Assembly: GCF_963678845.1 (NCBI RefSeq)
Contig: NZ_OY787466.1
Coordinates: 186,001 to 250,000 of the forward strand
DNA: 64,000 bases
Source: an uncultured Bacteroides sp.
GTDB taxonomy: Bacteria; Bacteroidota; Bacteroidia; Bacteroidales; Bacteroidaceae
Direction: 5' to 3'
Shown here piece after piece: positions 7,926 to 16,537 of the stretch (its first letter is position 1; every line of letters starts with the position of its first letter). Both the position numbers and the translations under genes were made by a program. The notes below the pieces were generated by a model that was given only the letters and a program-made list of their open reading frames with translations, was not told the origin of the DNA and ran no database searches.

Positions 7926-10900
7926 TTAAAATTTCAAACTAAAGTTCAAACCGTAGTTAGCAACTGAAGGCAAAGCACCACCTTCTAATCCCTGAATATT
8001 GCCAGAGCTTGTAACTATTGCTTCCGGATCAAAGTGCTTAACATCTGGTCCCCAAACAGCAAGATTACGACCGTAAGCTGCTATGCGGAATGATTTGATA
8101 AAATAAGACTTACTTAAAGGAATTGTATAACCAATGTTTATTTCACGCAATTTCAAATAATCAGATTTGAATACATTTTGTGCAGCCGGTCCTGTAGAAT
8201 ATTGATTACCATAGGTTCTTGCATCAATGCGTTTAGTATTTACAGTTCCGTCAGCCAATACTCCTTTCAATAATACGCCACCACCATTAGCAATAGATTC
8301 ACGGATATTCACTCCGTTTTCATTTATAGCAGCTGTTTCCTCAAGCATACCAGAATACATTCCCCACATGTAAGAAGTAGAAAAATAATGTCCACCTTTA
8401 GAAAAATCAAACAACACACTTAAATCAAAATTCTTGTAACGGAATGTATTAGTCCAACCACCTGTAAAGTCTGGATAGACTTTTCCAAGATTTTGCCTAT
8501 CAGAAGTAGAATCATAAGTTCCATCTGTATTGATTACCTTATTTCCTTTATCATCATATACAAAGTCGGTACCCCAAATAACCCCGTATTCTTTTCCTTT
8601 GATAGCACCAATTCCAACTTTATAAGGAGCACTAGCTAAGCGATAATATGCTACTCCATCAACTAATTTCTTAACTTTGTTTTTATTAGATGCCAAAACC
8701 AGTGATGATTCCCAAGAGAAGTCAGAAGTCTTCACCGGTGTTCCATGAAGTGACAACTCAACACCTTTATTACTCATTACCCCAGAGTTTGTAACTTTAT
8801 GATACGATCCGTATGTTCCAGTTGTTGATAAAGTAATAATCAGATTTTTTGTTTCACTTGAATAGAATGTTGCTTCAAAGCCAAAACGGTTATTCAAAAA
8901 AGACATTTCAAGACCTGCTTCATAAGAAATTGTAGACTCTGGTTTTAGATCACTATTTATTGAGGTAGTTTCTGAATTAGCTGTATGAGCATAGCTCAAC
9001 CCCAATTTACCAAAACTAAGCCATGGAGTTTTATCCTTCAATAATTCAGAGAACACAAAACTACCAGTAACTGATGGTTGCATGTAAGAGTTGTTGACGC
9101 TTGGTAATATTGATGACCAGTCATTACGTAAAGACATATCTAAATAATAAGTACTCTTATATCCAAATGTTGCATTTGCAAATACAGAACTAATAGATTT
9201 CTTACCTAAATAGTTCTCAGATCTTGCAGGTTTAACAGAATTCTTTAAGTTATAGAACAAAGGAATTGCTAATCCACCATCTGTTTCACCGAATAGATAC
9301 TCATACCTGCGGTTCATAAAGTTTGAACCAACGTTGGCATCAAATGAGAAATCGCTCTTAAAACAAGAATTGTATGACAACATAAATTCATGGTTTGTTT
9401 CAACTTGTTGACGAGATATTTCAGAGTAACGAGATAGCTCGAGAGAATAAACAGCATTACGCTCATATTGTTTATCAACAAAGAAATCAACATTTGCTTT
9501 ATACTGGAACTTTAAGTTATCCAGAATTTTGTAGCTCAATCCAACATTACCATAAATACGGTTACGTGAATCATTTTCATAATTCATATAACGTGACCAA
9601 TATGGGTTATTGCTATACGCAGGAGTTGGGTCATCCCATCCTGCACGGTTCCAGTTTACCTGATGTCCGATTGAGTTTATATACATACTCTTCAATTCTT
9701 TCATATCAAGTTCACGGTGTCCCCATTGAATGAATTGCTTCATAACATTGTTATCACTGTTTCCGGTTTCTGGACGTCCTTTTGCTCTTGAATTAAAGTA
9801 AGTTACGTTAGTGAATACTTCCAAACGTTTATCTGCACTTACAGTAGAAGCTGAGACATTAAAAATATTCTTTGTTAAAGAGCTGTTAGGCATATAACCA
9901 GTAAGATCTGAATTTGTATATGATATACGTACATTCGCTCTATCTGTAGCCTGACTTACAGCAATGTTATTAGTAAACGATACACCAGTTTCAAAGAAAT
10001 CATCGATATCATGTTTAGGAGTATTCCATTTGGAAGTTGTTGGATTTCCAACTTTTCCACCATCTTCCCATTTTGCTAAATCAAGCCATGAAACGAATTC
10101 CTGACCTTCGTATTTATCACCCCAACTTGCATCAGTAGCCATATCCGGATACAAATAATTTTTTCCGTTGATAGCTATGTTTTTGAATCCATAATAACCA
10201 CCGCCATATAGCTTTTGCATCTTCGGTAATTTATTCACAATTTCTAAACCAACAGAAGAGTTGAATGTAACACCATATCCATCTCCTTTTTTTCCTTTCT
10301 TTGTAGTAATCATCACAACACCGTTTGTACCACGAGAACCATAAAGAGCTGAAGCATTAGGGCCTTTCAATACGGAGATATTTTCAATATCGTCTGGGTT
10401 TATATCCTGAACCAGGTTGCCATAGTCATAACCACCGGCACCAGTTTGAGTATTTGTACTATTATAGTCTGTACCTTCAATCGGTACACCATCAATTACG
10501 AATAATGGCTGGTTATTTCCAGAGATTGATTTTACACCACGAATGAGTATTTTAGAAGATCCACCCATAGAACCAGATCCACTTTGAATCTGTAATCCGG
10601 CAATCTTACCTTGCAATGAGTTAACTGGGTTACTCACACCACCACGAGCCTTCAACATTTCATCTCCAGAGATCTCAGAAACAGCATATCCCAAAGTTCT
10701 CTTCTGTCGAGAAATACCTAAAGCCGTTACAACTACTTTATCAACAACTTGAGCATCAGATGCAAGAATAACTTTCACAGTTGGTTTGACTGCAACTTCT
10801 ACTGATTTCATTCCAATAAATGAAACGACTAAAGATTTTGCCGGACCTGGAACATTAAACAGCGTAAAATTACCGTCAATATCACTGATAGTTCCAACAG

Positions 10901-11048
10901 ATGTGCCCTTCACTAAAATGGACGCTCCAACAACAGGTTGCCCATCATCTTCCCAAATAATAACTCCTGTTACTTTCTGATTTTGGGCGGTTACTAGACA
11001 AATTCCTACAAAAAGGCATGTCAATAGCAGCATTAATTTTCTTTTCAT
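7926..11048 (-). CDS. SusC/RagA family TonB-linked receptor without SusD partner
   Basis: A 1040-residue receptor with a signal peptide ending at TAQ, a regulatory-like domain (GVIIWEDDGQPVVGASILV), the TonB-box region (VDKVVVTALGISRQKRTLGYA), a plug domain (IRGVKSISGNNQPLFVIDG) and a barrel ending NFSLKF. It resembles the receptor at 2755-5934 in its N-terminal motifs but differs widely in the barrel. Unusually, no SusD gene follows: the next gene downstream is the convergent DUF1653 gene. It may work with a SusD encoded elsewhere or import a substrate that needs none. Confidence 0.93.
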   Translation of the reverse strand: MKRKLMLLLTCLFVGICLVTAQNQKVTGVIIWEDDGQPVVGASILVKGTSVGTISDIDGNFTLFNVPGPAKSLVVSFIGMKSVEVAVKPTVKVILASDAQVVDKVVVTALGISRQKRTLGYAVSEISGDEMLKARGGVSNPVNSLQGKIAGLQIQSGSGSMGGSSKILIRGVKSISGNNQPLFVIDGVPIEGTDYNSTNTQTGAGGYDYGNLVQDINPDDIENISVLKGPNASALYGSRGTNGVVMITTKKGKKGDGYGVTFNSSVGLEIVNKLPKMQKLYGGGYYGFKNIAINGKNYLYPDMATDASWGDKYEGQEFVSWLDLAKWEDGGKVGNPTTSKWNTPKHDIDDFFETGVSFTNNIAVSQATDRANVRISYTNSDLTGYMPNSSLTKNIFNVSASTVSADKRLEVFTNVTYFNSRAKGRPETGNSDNNVMKQFIQWGHRELDMKELKSMYINSIGHQVNWNRAGWDDPTPAYSNNPYWSRYMNYENDSRNRIYGNVGLSYKILDNLKFQYKANVDFFVDKQYERNAVYSLELSRYSEISRQQVETNHEFMLSYNSCFKSDFSFDANVGSNFMNRRYEYLFGETDGGLAIPLFYNLKNSVKPARSENYLGKKSISSVFANATFGYKSTYYLDMSLRNDWSSILPSVNNSYMQPSVTGSFVFSELLKDKTPWLSFGKLGLSYAHTANSETTSINSDLKPESTISYEAGLEMSFLNNRFGFEATFYSSETKNLIITLSTTGTYGSYHKVTNSGVMSNKGVELSLHGTPVKTSDFSWESSLVLASNKNKVKKLVDGVAYYRLASAPYKVGIGAIKGKEYGVIWGTDFVYDDKGNKVINTDGTYDSTSDRQNLGKVYPDFTGGWTNTFRYKNFDLSVLFDFSKGGHYFSTSYMWGMYSGMLEETAAINENGVNIRESIANGGGVLLKGVLADGTVNTKRIDARTYGNQYSTGPAAQNVFKSDYLKLREINIGYTIPLSKSYFIKSFRIAAYGRNLAVWGPDVKHFDPEAIVTSSGNIQGLEGGALPSVANYGLNFSLKF

Positions 11049-11104
11049 AAATTCACTCGTATAGCTAAATTTTATAATTACACTTACTTTACTTCAACTT
11101 TTTG

Positions 11105-11112
11105 CAAAGATA
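11105..11112 (-). promoter_or_regulatory. -7 box of the orphan susC
   Basis: On the minus strand the bases are TATCTTTG, matching TAnnTTTG, 56 bases upstream of the start codon. Confidence 0.55.
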
Positions 11113-11484
11113 TTAAAAGTTTGTTTAATTTTAAAAAATAGGAATGTAAAAGTGTTTCCTTTTTTGTATTTAAATTGTTGTTTTTGTTTTAGATGCTTTA
11201 ATTTAGGGTAATCTTGATGTGTTGTTGAAAATATGATATTAAGTTGTCAAAAAGATATTAATATCGCTAAAAGTTAAACGATATGTGATTTATTTTGAAT
11301 CTTGTTTGAAGTCTATTGTGTTATAAAAATGAATTCTTAAATGTACATGTTGATTTTTCTTTTTTGGAAAATTGATCACTGTTGTTATTGTAAAGAATCA
11401 TTTTTTTTGAGAATTTGATTTACTATTAAGTAATACAAATGACCCATATATATTTATAAGTTTTCCTTATAAATATGTAAATAG
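11113..11484. other. AT-rich spacer, no gene seen
   Basis: No reading frame with coding character was found. The stretch is very AT-rich and contains the 12-bp palindrome GATATTAATATC at 11254-11265 and an isolated TGTACA near 11343. Otherwise nothing can be assigned. Confidence 0.5.
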
Positions 11485-11522
11485 AAAACATGGACTATCT
11501 GACTTTCTAGATAGCCCATGTT
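11485..11522 (-). terminator. Terminator of the DUF1349 gene
   Basis: On the minus strand, ACATGGGCTATCT pairs with AGATAGTCCATGT with one G-T mismatch and is followed by TTTTCTATTT. It lies 20 bases after the stop codon. Confidence 0.7.
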
Positions 11523-11541
11523 GAAACATTATTGAAAACCA

Positions 11542-12201
11542 TTATTCCGCATTCTTCTTCAACCATTCCAATCTGCGCATATCAGGTAAATGTTTCACTT
11601 TGAAATGCTCGAATTTTACATTAAATCCTTTACCGTCAGGACAGGCAGCCATGATTCCAACCATAACAGGAGTGTTATCTTTTAGCCATGCATTCCGCAT
11701 CATTGTGTAATTCTTGTCATCAAATGAATAGAATATTTCAACAGCATCTAGTCGTCTGATGGCTTTAATCCAAATATAAGGAATAGGCTTGTCTATTGTA
11801 ATAACACTCCAGTCGCTTGTTTTATGAGTAACTACAGTGCTCAGGTTGAATTTTCCATCTACGAACTCAATACCTGCTTTGATATAATTTTCAGAGTCAA
11901 TGCGGAGCATTAATCCTGCTTGGTCGAAACGAGCTTTATACTCACCTGTAATCTTAACTTTAGCTTCGAATTCGCCGCCGTATGTTGAATAATAGAAAGG
12001 GGCATCATCAACCGTAAACCCATAATGCGAGATACGCCAATAATCGCTTTGCGGAGTGATATACATTGAAACTGCTTTATCTTTAATATCCCACTGTTCC
12101 GGTTCATTGAACCATTGCATTTTTTCTAATGTCTGAGCAGATAGCATTTGCATTATAAGTAATGCAAATAATGTTGAAATAGTTTTTTTCTTTGTTTTCA
12201 T
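11542..12201 (-). CDS. Secreted DUF1349 (concanavalin A-like) protein
   Basis: A 219-residue exported protein. The start chosen is ATG 12201 (MKTKKKTISTLFALLIMQ, signal peptide ending LSAQ). The longer frame from 12279 would begin upstream of the promoter at 12241-12256. The mature part matches the DUF1349 family, a jelly-roll related to concanavalin A-like lectins: it shows DYWRISHYGFTVDDAPFYY, QAGLMLRIDSENYIKAGIEF and a terminal FNVKFEHFKVK. The function is unproven, though carbohydrate binding is plausible from the fold. It diverges from the LuxR regulator, sharing one palindromic promoter, so the two are probably co-regulated. Confidence 0.8.
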   Translation of the reverse strand: MKTKKKTISTLFALLIMQMLSAQTLEKMQWFNEPEQWDIKDKAVSMYITPQSDYWRISHYGFTVDDAPFYYSTYGGEFEAKVKITGEYKARFDQAGLMLRIDSENYIKAGIEFVDGKFNLSTVVTHKTSDWSVITIDKPIPYIWIKAIRRLDAVEIFYSFDDKNYTMMRNAWLKDNTPVMVGIMAACPDGKGFNVKFEHFKVKHLPDMRRLEWLKKNAE

Positions 12202-12240
12202 ATTTAGTTCGGCTAGAATAAAATAACCATGTGTTTTAAT

Positions 12241-12256
12241 TACCTTTGCAAAGGTA
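12241..12256. promoter_or_regulatory. Palindromic shared -7 box for divergent genes
   Basis: TACCTTTGCAAAGGTA is a perfect 16-bp palindrome. Each strand reads TACCTTTG, a full TAnnTTTG box, so the same bases can fire rightward to the LuxR gene (ATG 12314) and leftward to the DUF1349 gene (ATG 12201). Both leaders would be about 40-60 bases. Polymerases could not occupy both directions at once. Confidence 0.6.
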
Positions 12257-12313
12257 AGTGCTTGTATATAAAAAGGCAATACTGATTAATAACCATTCTT
12301 TTATCTACTATTT

Positions 12314-13066
12314 ATGGATGTTATACACAAGTTGAATGATGAATTGCTGAAACAAAAATTCACAAAAGGACAAGATTTATCTCCCCAGCTAAATGAATAT
12401 AGACAAATAGCTTCAAGTTATGCGCAGATAGAAAATTCAATAGCTGTATTAAGCGATATGAAAACAAATACAAGTTATGTATTTTATGGAGGAGTTGCAG
12501 AAAGATTAGGCCTGGCTAAACGAAGTACTACGAAAGTTATTCATTCTATATGGGAAGAAGAGATCTTTAGTCGCATTCACCCGGATGATTTATTGGAAAA
12601 ACATCTTCATGAACTTCGTTTCTTTAATTTCTTGAAGAGTGTACCAGCGAAGGAACGTTCGGATTATCATATTGCCAGCCATATACGAATGTGTGATGAC
12701 TCTGGTATATATGTTAAGGTTCTGCATAGAATGTTTTATATAGCCAGTCAATCAAACGGTAGTATCTGGCTGGCCTTATGTCTTTACAATTTATCGACAG
12801 ACTCTTTTTCTAGGAATATTATTATCAACTCAGCCAATGGGCGCATTCTTGAATCTAGTAATCAAACTACCAATAATATATTGTCTGACAGAGAAAAAGA
12901 AATTTTGCAGTTAATTGATAAGGGCAAAATAAGCAAGGAAATAGCTTCCGATTTATCCATAAGTATAAATACTGTAAATAGGCATAGACAGAATATATTA
13001 GAGAAGCTTCATGTGGGTAACTCTATTGAAGCATGCCGGATTGCAAAAGGGCTGAATTTGTTTTAA
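12314..13066 (+). CDS. PAS-LuxR type transcriptional regulator
   Basis: A 250-residue DNA-binding regulator. The N-terminal two thirds look like a PAS-fold sensor (FSRIHPDDLLEKHLHELRFF, then VKVLHRMFYIASQSNGSIWL), a layout common in Bacteroidetes regulators. The C-terminus (about 190-250) is a LuxR/NarL helix-turn-helix: LSDREKEILQLIDKGKISKE, then IASDLSISINTVNRHRQNIL. There is no receiver domain, so it is not a classical response regulator. Its signal is unknown. It diverges from the DUF1349 gene, which is a likely target. Confidence 0.85.
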   Translation: MDVIHKLNDELLKQKFTKGQDLSPQLNEYRQIASSYAQIENSIAVLSDMKTNTSYVFYGGVAERLGLAKRSTTKVIHSIWEEEIFSRIHPDDLLEKHLHELRFFNFLKSVPAKERSDYHIASHIRMCDDSGIYVKVLHRMFYIASQSNGSIWLALCLYNLSTDSFSRNIIINSANGRILESSNQTTNNILSDREKEILQLIDKGKISKEIASDLSISINTVNRHRQNILEKLHVGNSIEACRIAKGLNLF

Positions 13067-13114
13067 AGAAGTCTGAATATTGCGATTAGCGAAGCTCTAT
13101 TTTATACTTAAATT

Positions 13115-13726
13115 TTAAAGGCTAATGTTCTTTTTAATTTCATCGAGTTCAACTAGTTTATTGACTATAGCATAGATAGTTAGACCCGCAGTACTGTGAA
13201 TTTCGAGTTTACGGGTTATATTTCTTCTATGTGAAATAACTGTATGTGTTGAGAGGAATAATTCTTGTGCGATTTCTTTGTTTGTAAGCCCTTTTACAAC
13301 ACATGAGATGATTTCTTTTTCGCGCTGACTTAAACTGTTTGTCTCATCAGAAAGTTCTTCTAAAGAATCGAACAACTTATCAAGTTTCTCTTTTAATTGA
13401 TCCACATTATCATAAAGACTAATCGTGTCATTGTAAGAACGCAATAAGTTAAGATCAATGACTGAACTTAATAGGGCTAAACAGATTAGTTTCGGATTTT
13501 CGGTTTCTTCCTTTAATTTTGTAATGTCTAAATTCCCCCAAAATGCCGGATTAATAATTAAGATATCGGGTTTGTGAAGGTGCAGGTAACTATTAAGCGT
13601 ATTGATAGAAGTTATTTCAACCGGCTGAATACGAAATCCTGGAATTCGTTTTAAAACGACGGTGATGCCGCTACGAATTATAACCGAAGGTTCTGCAATA
13701 GCTATTTTTAGCAATTCTTTGTTCAT
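13115..13726 (-). CDS. LuxR-family regulator with degenerate receiver domain
   Basis: A 203-residue NarL-like protein. The receiver fold is present (residues 6-110), but the acidic pair is Glu12-Pro13 and the phosphorylated Asp is replaced by Asn59 (DILIINPAFWG). It therefore cannot be phosphorylated in the usual way. The C-terminal LuxR helix-turn-helix (LSQREKEIISCVVKGLTNKE, then IAQELFLSTHTVISHRRNI) is intact. It begins 1 base after the stop of the hemerythrin/RIC-like gene, so the two are translated as a pair. The signal may come from that partner or from a ligand rather than a kinase. Confidence 0.85.
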   Translation of the reverse strand: MNKELLKIAIAEPSVIIRSGITVVLKRIPGFRIQPVEITSINTLNSYLHLHKPDILIINPAFWGNLDITKLKEETENPKLICLALLSSVIDLNLLRSYNDTISLYDNVDQLKEKLDKLFDSLEELSDETNSLSQREKEIISCVVKGLTNKEIAQELFLSTHTVISHRRNITRKLEIHSTAGLTIYAIVNKLVELDEIKKNISL

Positions 13727-13727
13727 C

Positions 13728-14429
13728 TTACTGCTTTATTTTTCGTTCAATGGCCTCAATAGATGGCACAAATAAATAATCTTCTACCCGGTTGTGTGAG
13801 GCAAGATCAATCTCACATGACAGGATATCAAATAATACTTCAGTAAGTAAATGGTTATTTCCCTTGGCAGGATAGTATTTAATAAGGATGTTTTTTAGCT
13901 CTTCGAGCTTTGAATCGATATCGTTATGCCGTTGTTGAAAAATAGAAATACTGTATTTCTTGTTTTTTTGTCCTTTTTTAAGTTGCAATACGTATGGGAA
14001 AACCACATTATCTTCGTAGTTCATATGTTTTTGCACTTCGGCAACATATTCATCGAAGAATTTTGTAAAAAGAATGCTATATGGAATGCTTTGTTCTCCA
14101 GTATTAACAGCCTGAAGTAGTTTAGTCCGTATGGCTGGCAGTTTAAAATCCAGGAAGTAAGTGTGAGCATTTTTCAGATAATCGATAATTGCTTCAATAG
14201 AAATATTGTCATATACATTATCTATCTCAAAATTATCTTCCGACAGAAAATTCACCACAACTAAAAAGGTAGTACAGTCAATGCCACTTGTTTCGCATAC
14301 TTCTTTCACGGTTTTATCTCCAAATCCCAATGATAAACCGAAACGGCTGATTACCAATAATAATGAATGATTTTCAATGATTAAGTCACTCATTTTTTCA
14401 TTCTCTGAGAATTTTTGTAGTTTCTGCAT
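13728..14429 (-). CDS. Hemerythrin-domain, RIC/YtfE-like protein
   Basis: A 233-residue protein related to the iron-sulfur repair proteins YtfE/ScdA. The N-terminal segment (about 12-75) resembles the ScdA_N domain but lacks the Cys-Cys pair of true RIC proteins. The rest is a four-helix hemerythrin fold with the expected diiron ligands: His in NAHTYF, HMNYE, His in QRHND and HNRVE. Such proteins handle NO, oxygen or iron damage. It is co-transcribed with a LuxR regulator having a dead receiver, suggesting a stress-responsive pair. An alternative start is Met13. Confidence 0.82.
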   Translation of the reverse strand: MQKLQKFSENEKMSDLIIENHSLLLVISRFGLSLGFGDKTVKEVCETSGIDCTTFLVVVNFLSEDNFEIDNVYDNISIEAIIDYLKNAHTYFLDFKLPAIRTKLLQAVNTGEQSIPYSILFTKFFDEYVAEVQKHMNYEDNVVFPYVLQLKKGQKNKKYSISIFQQRHNDIDSKLEELKNILIKYYPAKGNNHLLTEVLFDILSCEIDLASHNRVEDYLFVPSIEAIERKIKQ

Positions 14430-14483
14430 ATAATTGCCTTATAAGTCCTGAAATTTAAAAGAAGTTATAATCTGCCTTTGCTG

Positions 14484-14491
14484 CAAAGATA
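14484..14491 (-). promoter_or_regulatory. -7 box of the hemerythrin-regulator operon
   Basis: The minus strand reads TATCTTTG, matching TAnnTTTG, 54 bases before the start codon at 14429. Confidence 0.55.
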
Positions 14492-14570
14492 TCTATTTAT
14501 AATTATTCTAAAGAAAGAATGCTCAAAATTTAGATTAAAAAGGTAAAAAATTAATAGAGATAGTTTTAAC

Positions 14571-14625
14571 AAAAATAAAACTAGCGCGATTCAAGTATTT
14601 GTAAATACTCGCATCACGCTAGTTT
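14571..14625 (-). terminator. Terminator of the aromatic operon
   Basis: On the minus strand AAACTAGCG pairs with CGCTAGTTT and the inner AGTATTT pairs with AAATACT, followed by TTTTATTTTT. It is a long, strong hairpin 46 bases after the tyrA stop. Confidence 0.85.
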
Positions 14626-14670
14626 ATCCGATCGATACATAAGTCTGATAATAAACAGACTCAATACTGG

Positions 14671-15444
14671 TTATTGTATGTTCTTTCGAATTTTTGTAAG
14701 GTATTTCTTTAATCGGTCTGCATCTTTTGCAGTGATAATTTCCAGAATCTCTTTCAGCTCTCTGCGAATATTTTCCACTTGTGCCGGAGTACGAGGGTTG
14801 AAAAGAATCTCCTGAAGCAGATAGTCGTCTTCACTCATTAAGCCTTTGGCAATGGCCATGTGTTTCTTGAAGGTGGTGCCCGGAGCTTCCTGATGTTTCA
14901 TTACAGCTGCAAATACAAAGGTAGAAACAAACGGGATAGACAGTGAATAAGCTACCGTATCATCGTGTTCATCAAAGCTATATTCAAAGATGTTCAGACC
15001 AAGTGTGCTGTACATATCTTTGAAAAAGACTTTTCCCAAATGGTCGCTTTCCGAAATAATGATGGCGCTTTCACTGGAAAGGTTGCTGAGGCTGGCGAAT
15101 GTGGGGCCAAACATGGGATGTGTGGATACATAGCGAAAGCCGCTTTCCTGATAGAACTTTCTTAATCCGGTTTTTACACTGGTGATGTCACTTAAAATAC
15201 AATCTTTGGGCAATACAGGTATAACTTGTCTGAAAGCTTCGAGGGTGTATTTAATGGTAACTGCATTGATAACCAGTTCCGGCTCGAACTCTTTGATCTC
15301 TTCCAGTGTGGTGAATCGATAGGTGTTGTACACAAAGCGGAGCTGTTGCGGATTAACATCAAACACAGCTGTTTCGTGCTGGAAACTTAATACATCTGTA
15401 AAAAAAGAGCCCATTTTACCGGCTCCCAGAATTAGAATTCTCAT
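14671..15444 (-). CDS. tyrA: Prephenate dehydrogenase
   Basis: A 257-residue enzyme that oxidises and decarboxylates prephenate to 4-hydroxyphenylpyruvate for tyrosine synthesis. The N-terminus MRILILGAGKMGSFF is a Rossmann NAD(P)-binding motif. THPMFGPT carries the active-site His typical of the family. There is no ACT or chorismate mutase domain, so it is the short single-domain form. It is the last gene of the Phe/Tyr operon, 9 bases after the DAHP synthase-mutase gene that supplies its substrate. Confidence 0.9.
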   Translation of the reverse strand: MRILILGAGKMGSFFTDVLSFQHETAVFDVNPQQLRFVYNTYRFTTLEEIKEFEPELVINAVTIKYTLEAFRQVIPVLPKDCILSDITSVKTGLRKFYQESGFRYVSTHPMFGPTFASLSNLSSESAIIISESDHLGKVFFKDMYSTLGLNIFEYSFDEHDDTVAYSLSIPFVSTFVFAAVMKHQEAPGTTFKKHMAIAKGLMSEDDYLLQEILFNPRTPAQVENIRRELKEILEIITAKDADRLKKYLTKIRKNIQ

Positions 15445-15453
15445 GACTGATGT

Positions 15454-16515
15454 TTATTTGTTTAGTATTTCCATTTGTTGACGAACAGATTCTTCATGAA
15501 TTGCTTCGAATACAGTCTTCATAAACTCACTATCCATACCAAATTCTTTACCTTGTGCTCCTCGTTTAGAGATGATTTCATCATAGCGGCCGGATTGAAG
15601 AACGGTCATGTTGTGCTCTTTCTTGAATGTACCGATTTCACGGCTGATTCTCATTCTTTTTGCCAGAATCTCAATCAATGAATTGTCACATTCGTCTATC
15701 TGTCTTCTGAGCTCTGCAAGATTCTCAGTGGTTTGCGTCTCAGTTCTGATAACCAGCATGTTGAGGATGTAATCCAATATGTCTGGCGTTACTTGTTGGG
15801 AGGCATCACTTAAAGCAACATCCGGATTGCAATGTGATTCAATGATAAGTCCGTCAAAGTTAAGGTCCATTGCCTGCTGGCTTAATGAAGCAATCAGTTC
15901 ACGCTTTCCACCAATGTGGCTAGGATCACAGAATATAGGAAGATTAGGAATACGGCGACGTAATTCTATTGGAATATGCCATTGAGGAAGGTTACGGTAT
16001 ATCTTTTTATCGTATGTGCTGAATCCTCTGTGAATTACTCCCAGACGTCTTAATCCTGCGTTGTGAAGGCGTTCCAGGGCACCAATCCATAATTCGAGAT
16101 CAGGATTTACAGGGTTTTTAACTAAAACAGGAATATCTACGCCTTGTAGTGCATCTGCAATTTCCTGTACGGCAAAAGGATTAGCCGAAGTGCGGGCTCC
16201 GATCCATAGAATGTCAATGTTATGTTTTAATGCTTCTTCCACATGTTTAGCTGTTGCTACTTCTGTAGAAACGTACATTCCGGTTTCTTTTTTTACTCTT
16301 TGTAACCAGGAAAGTCCTTCTACACCTACACCCTCAAAGCCTCCTGGTTTGGTACGTGGTTTCCAGATTCCGGCACGGAAGATTTTGATTCCTTTACTTG
16401 CTAATTGCTTAGCTGTTTCCATAACCTGTTCTTCTGTCTCTGCACTACATGGACCTGCAATAACGATTGGTCGTTTAGCTTCCACACCAGGTAATAAAAT
16501 TGATTCTAATTCCAT
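15454..16515 (-). CDS. aroF: Bifunctional DAHP synthase / chorismate mutase
   Basis: A 353-residue fusion. Residues 1-260 are a type I-beta DAHP synthase that condenses PEP with erythrose 4-phosphate: IAGPCSAET, FRAGIWKPRTKPGGFEG, KNPVNPD and FCDPSHIGG are the conserved blocks. Residues 265-353 are an AroQ chorismate mutase (LRRQIDECDNSLIEILAKRM, then ISREIGTFKKE). The fusion joins the first committed step of the shikimate pathway with the branch to prephenate and is common in Bacteroidetes. It sits between the aminotransferase and tyrA. The symbol aroF is by homology only. Confidence 0.93.
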   Translation of the reverse strand: MELESILLPGVEAKRPIVIAGPCSAETEEQVMETAKQLASKGIKIFRAGIWKPRTKPGGFEGVGVEGLSWLQRVKKETGMYVSTEVATAKHVEEALKHNIDILWIGARTSANPFAVQEIADALQGVDIPVLVKNPVNPDLELWIGALERLHNAGLRRLGVIHRGFSTYDKKIYRNLPQWHIPIELRRRIPNLPIFCDPSHIGGKRELIASLSQQAMDLNFDGLIIESHCNPDVALSDASQQVTPDILDYILNMLVIRTETQTTENLAELRRQIDECDNSLIEILAKRMRISREIGTFKKEHNMTVLQSGRYDEIISKRGAQGKEFGMDSEFMKTVFEAIHEESVRQQMEILNK

Positions 16516-16537
16516 CTTGAATATTTTTATTTATTTT

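Noticed and set aside
12202..12279. Longer start for the DUF1349 gene
   Set aside because: It would start upstream of the shared promoter palindrome and bury the signal peptide 26 residues in.
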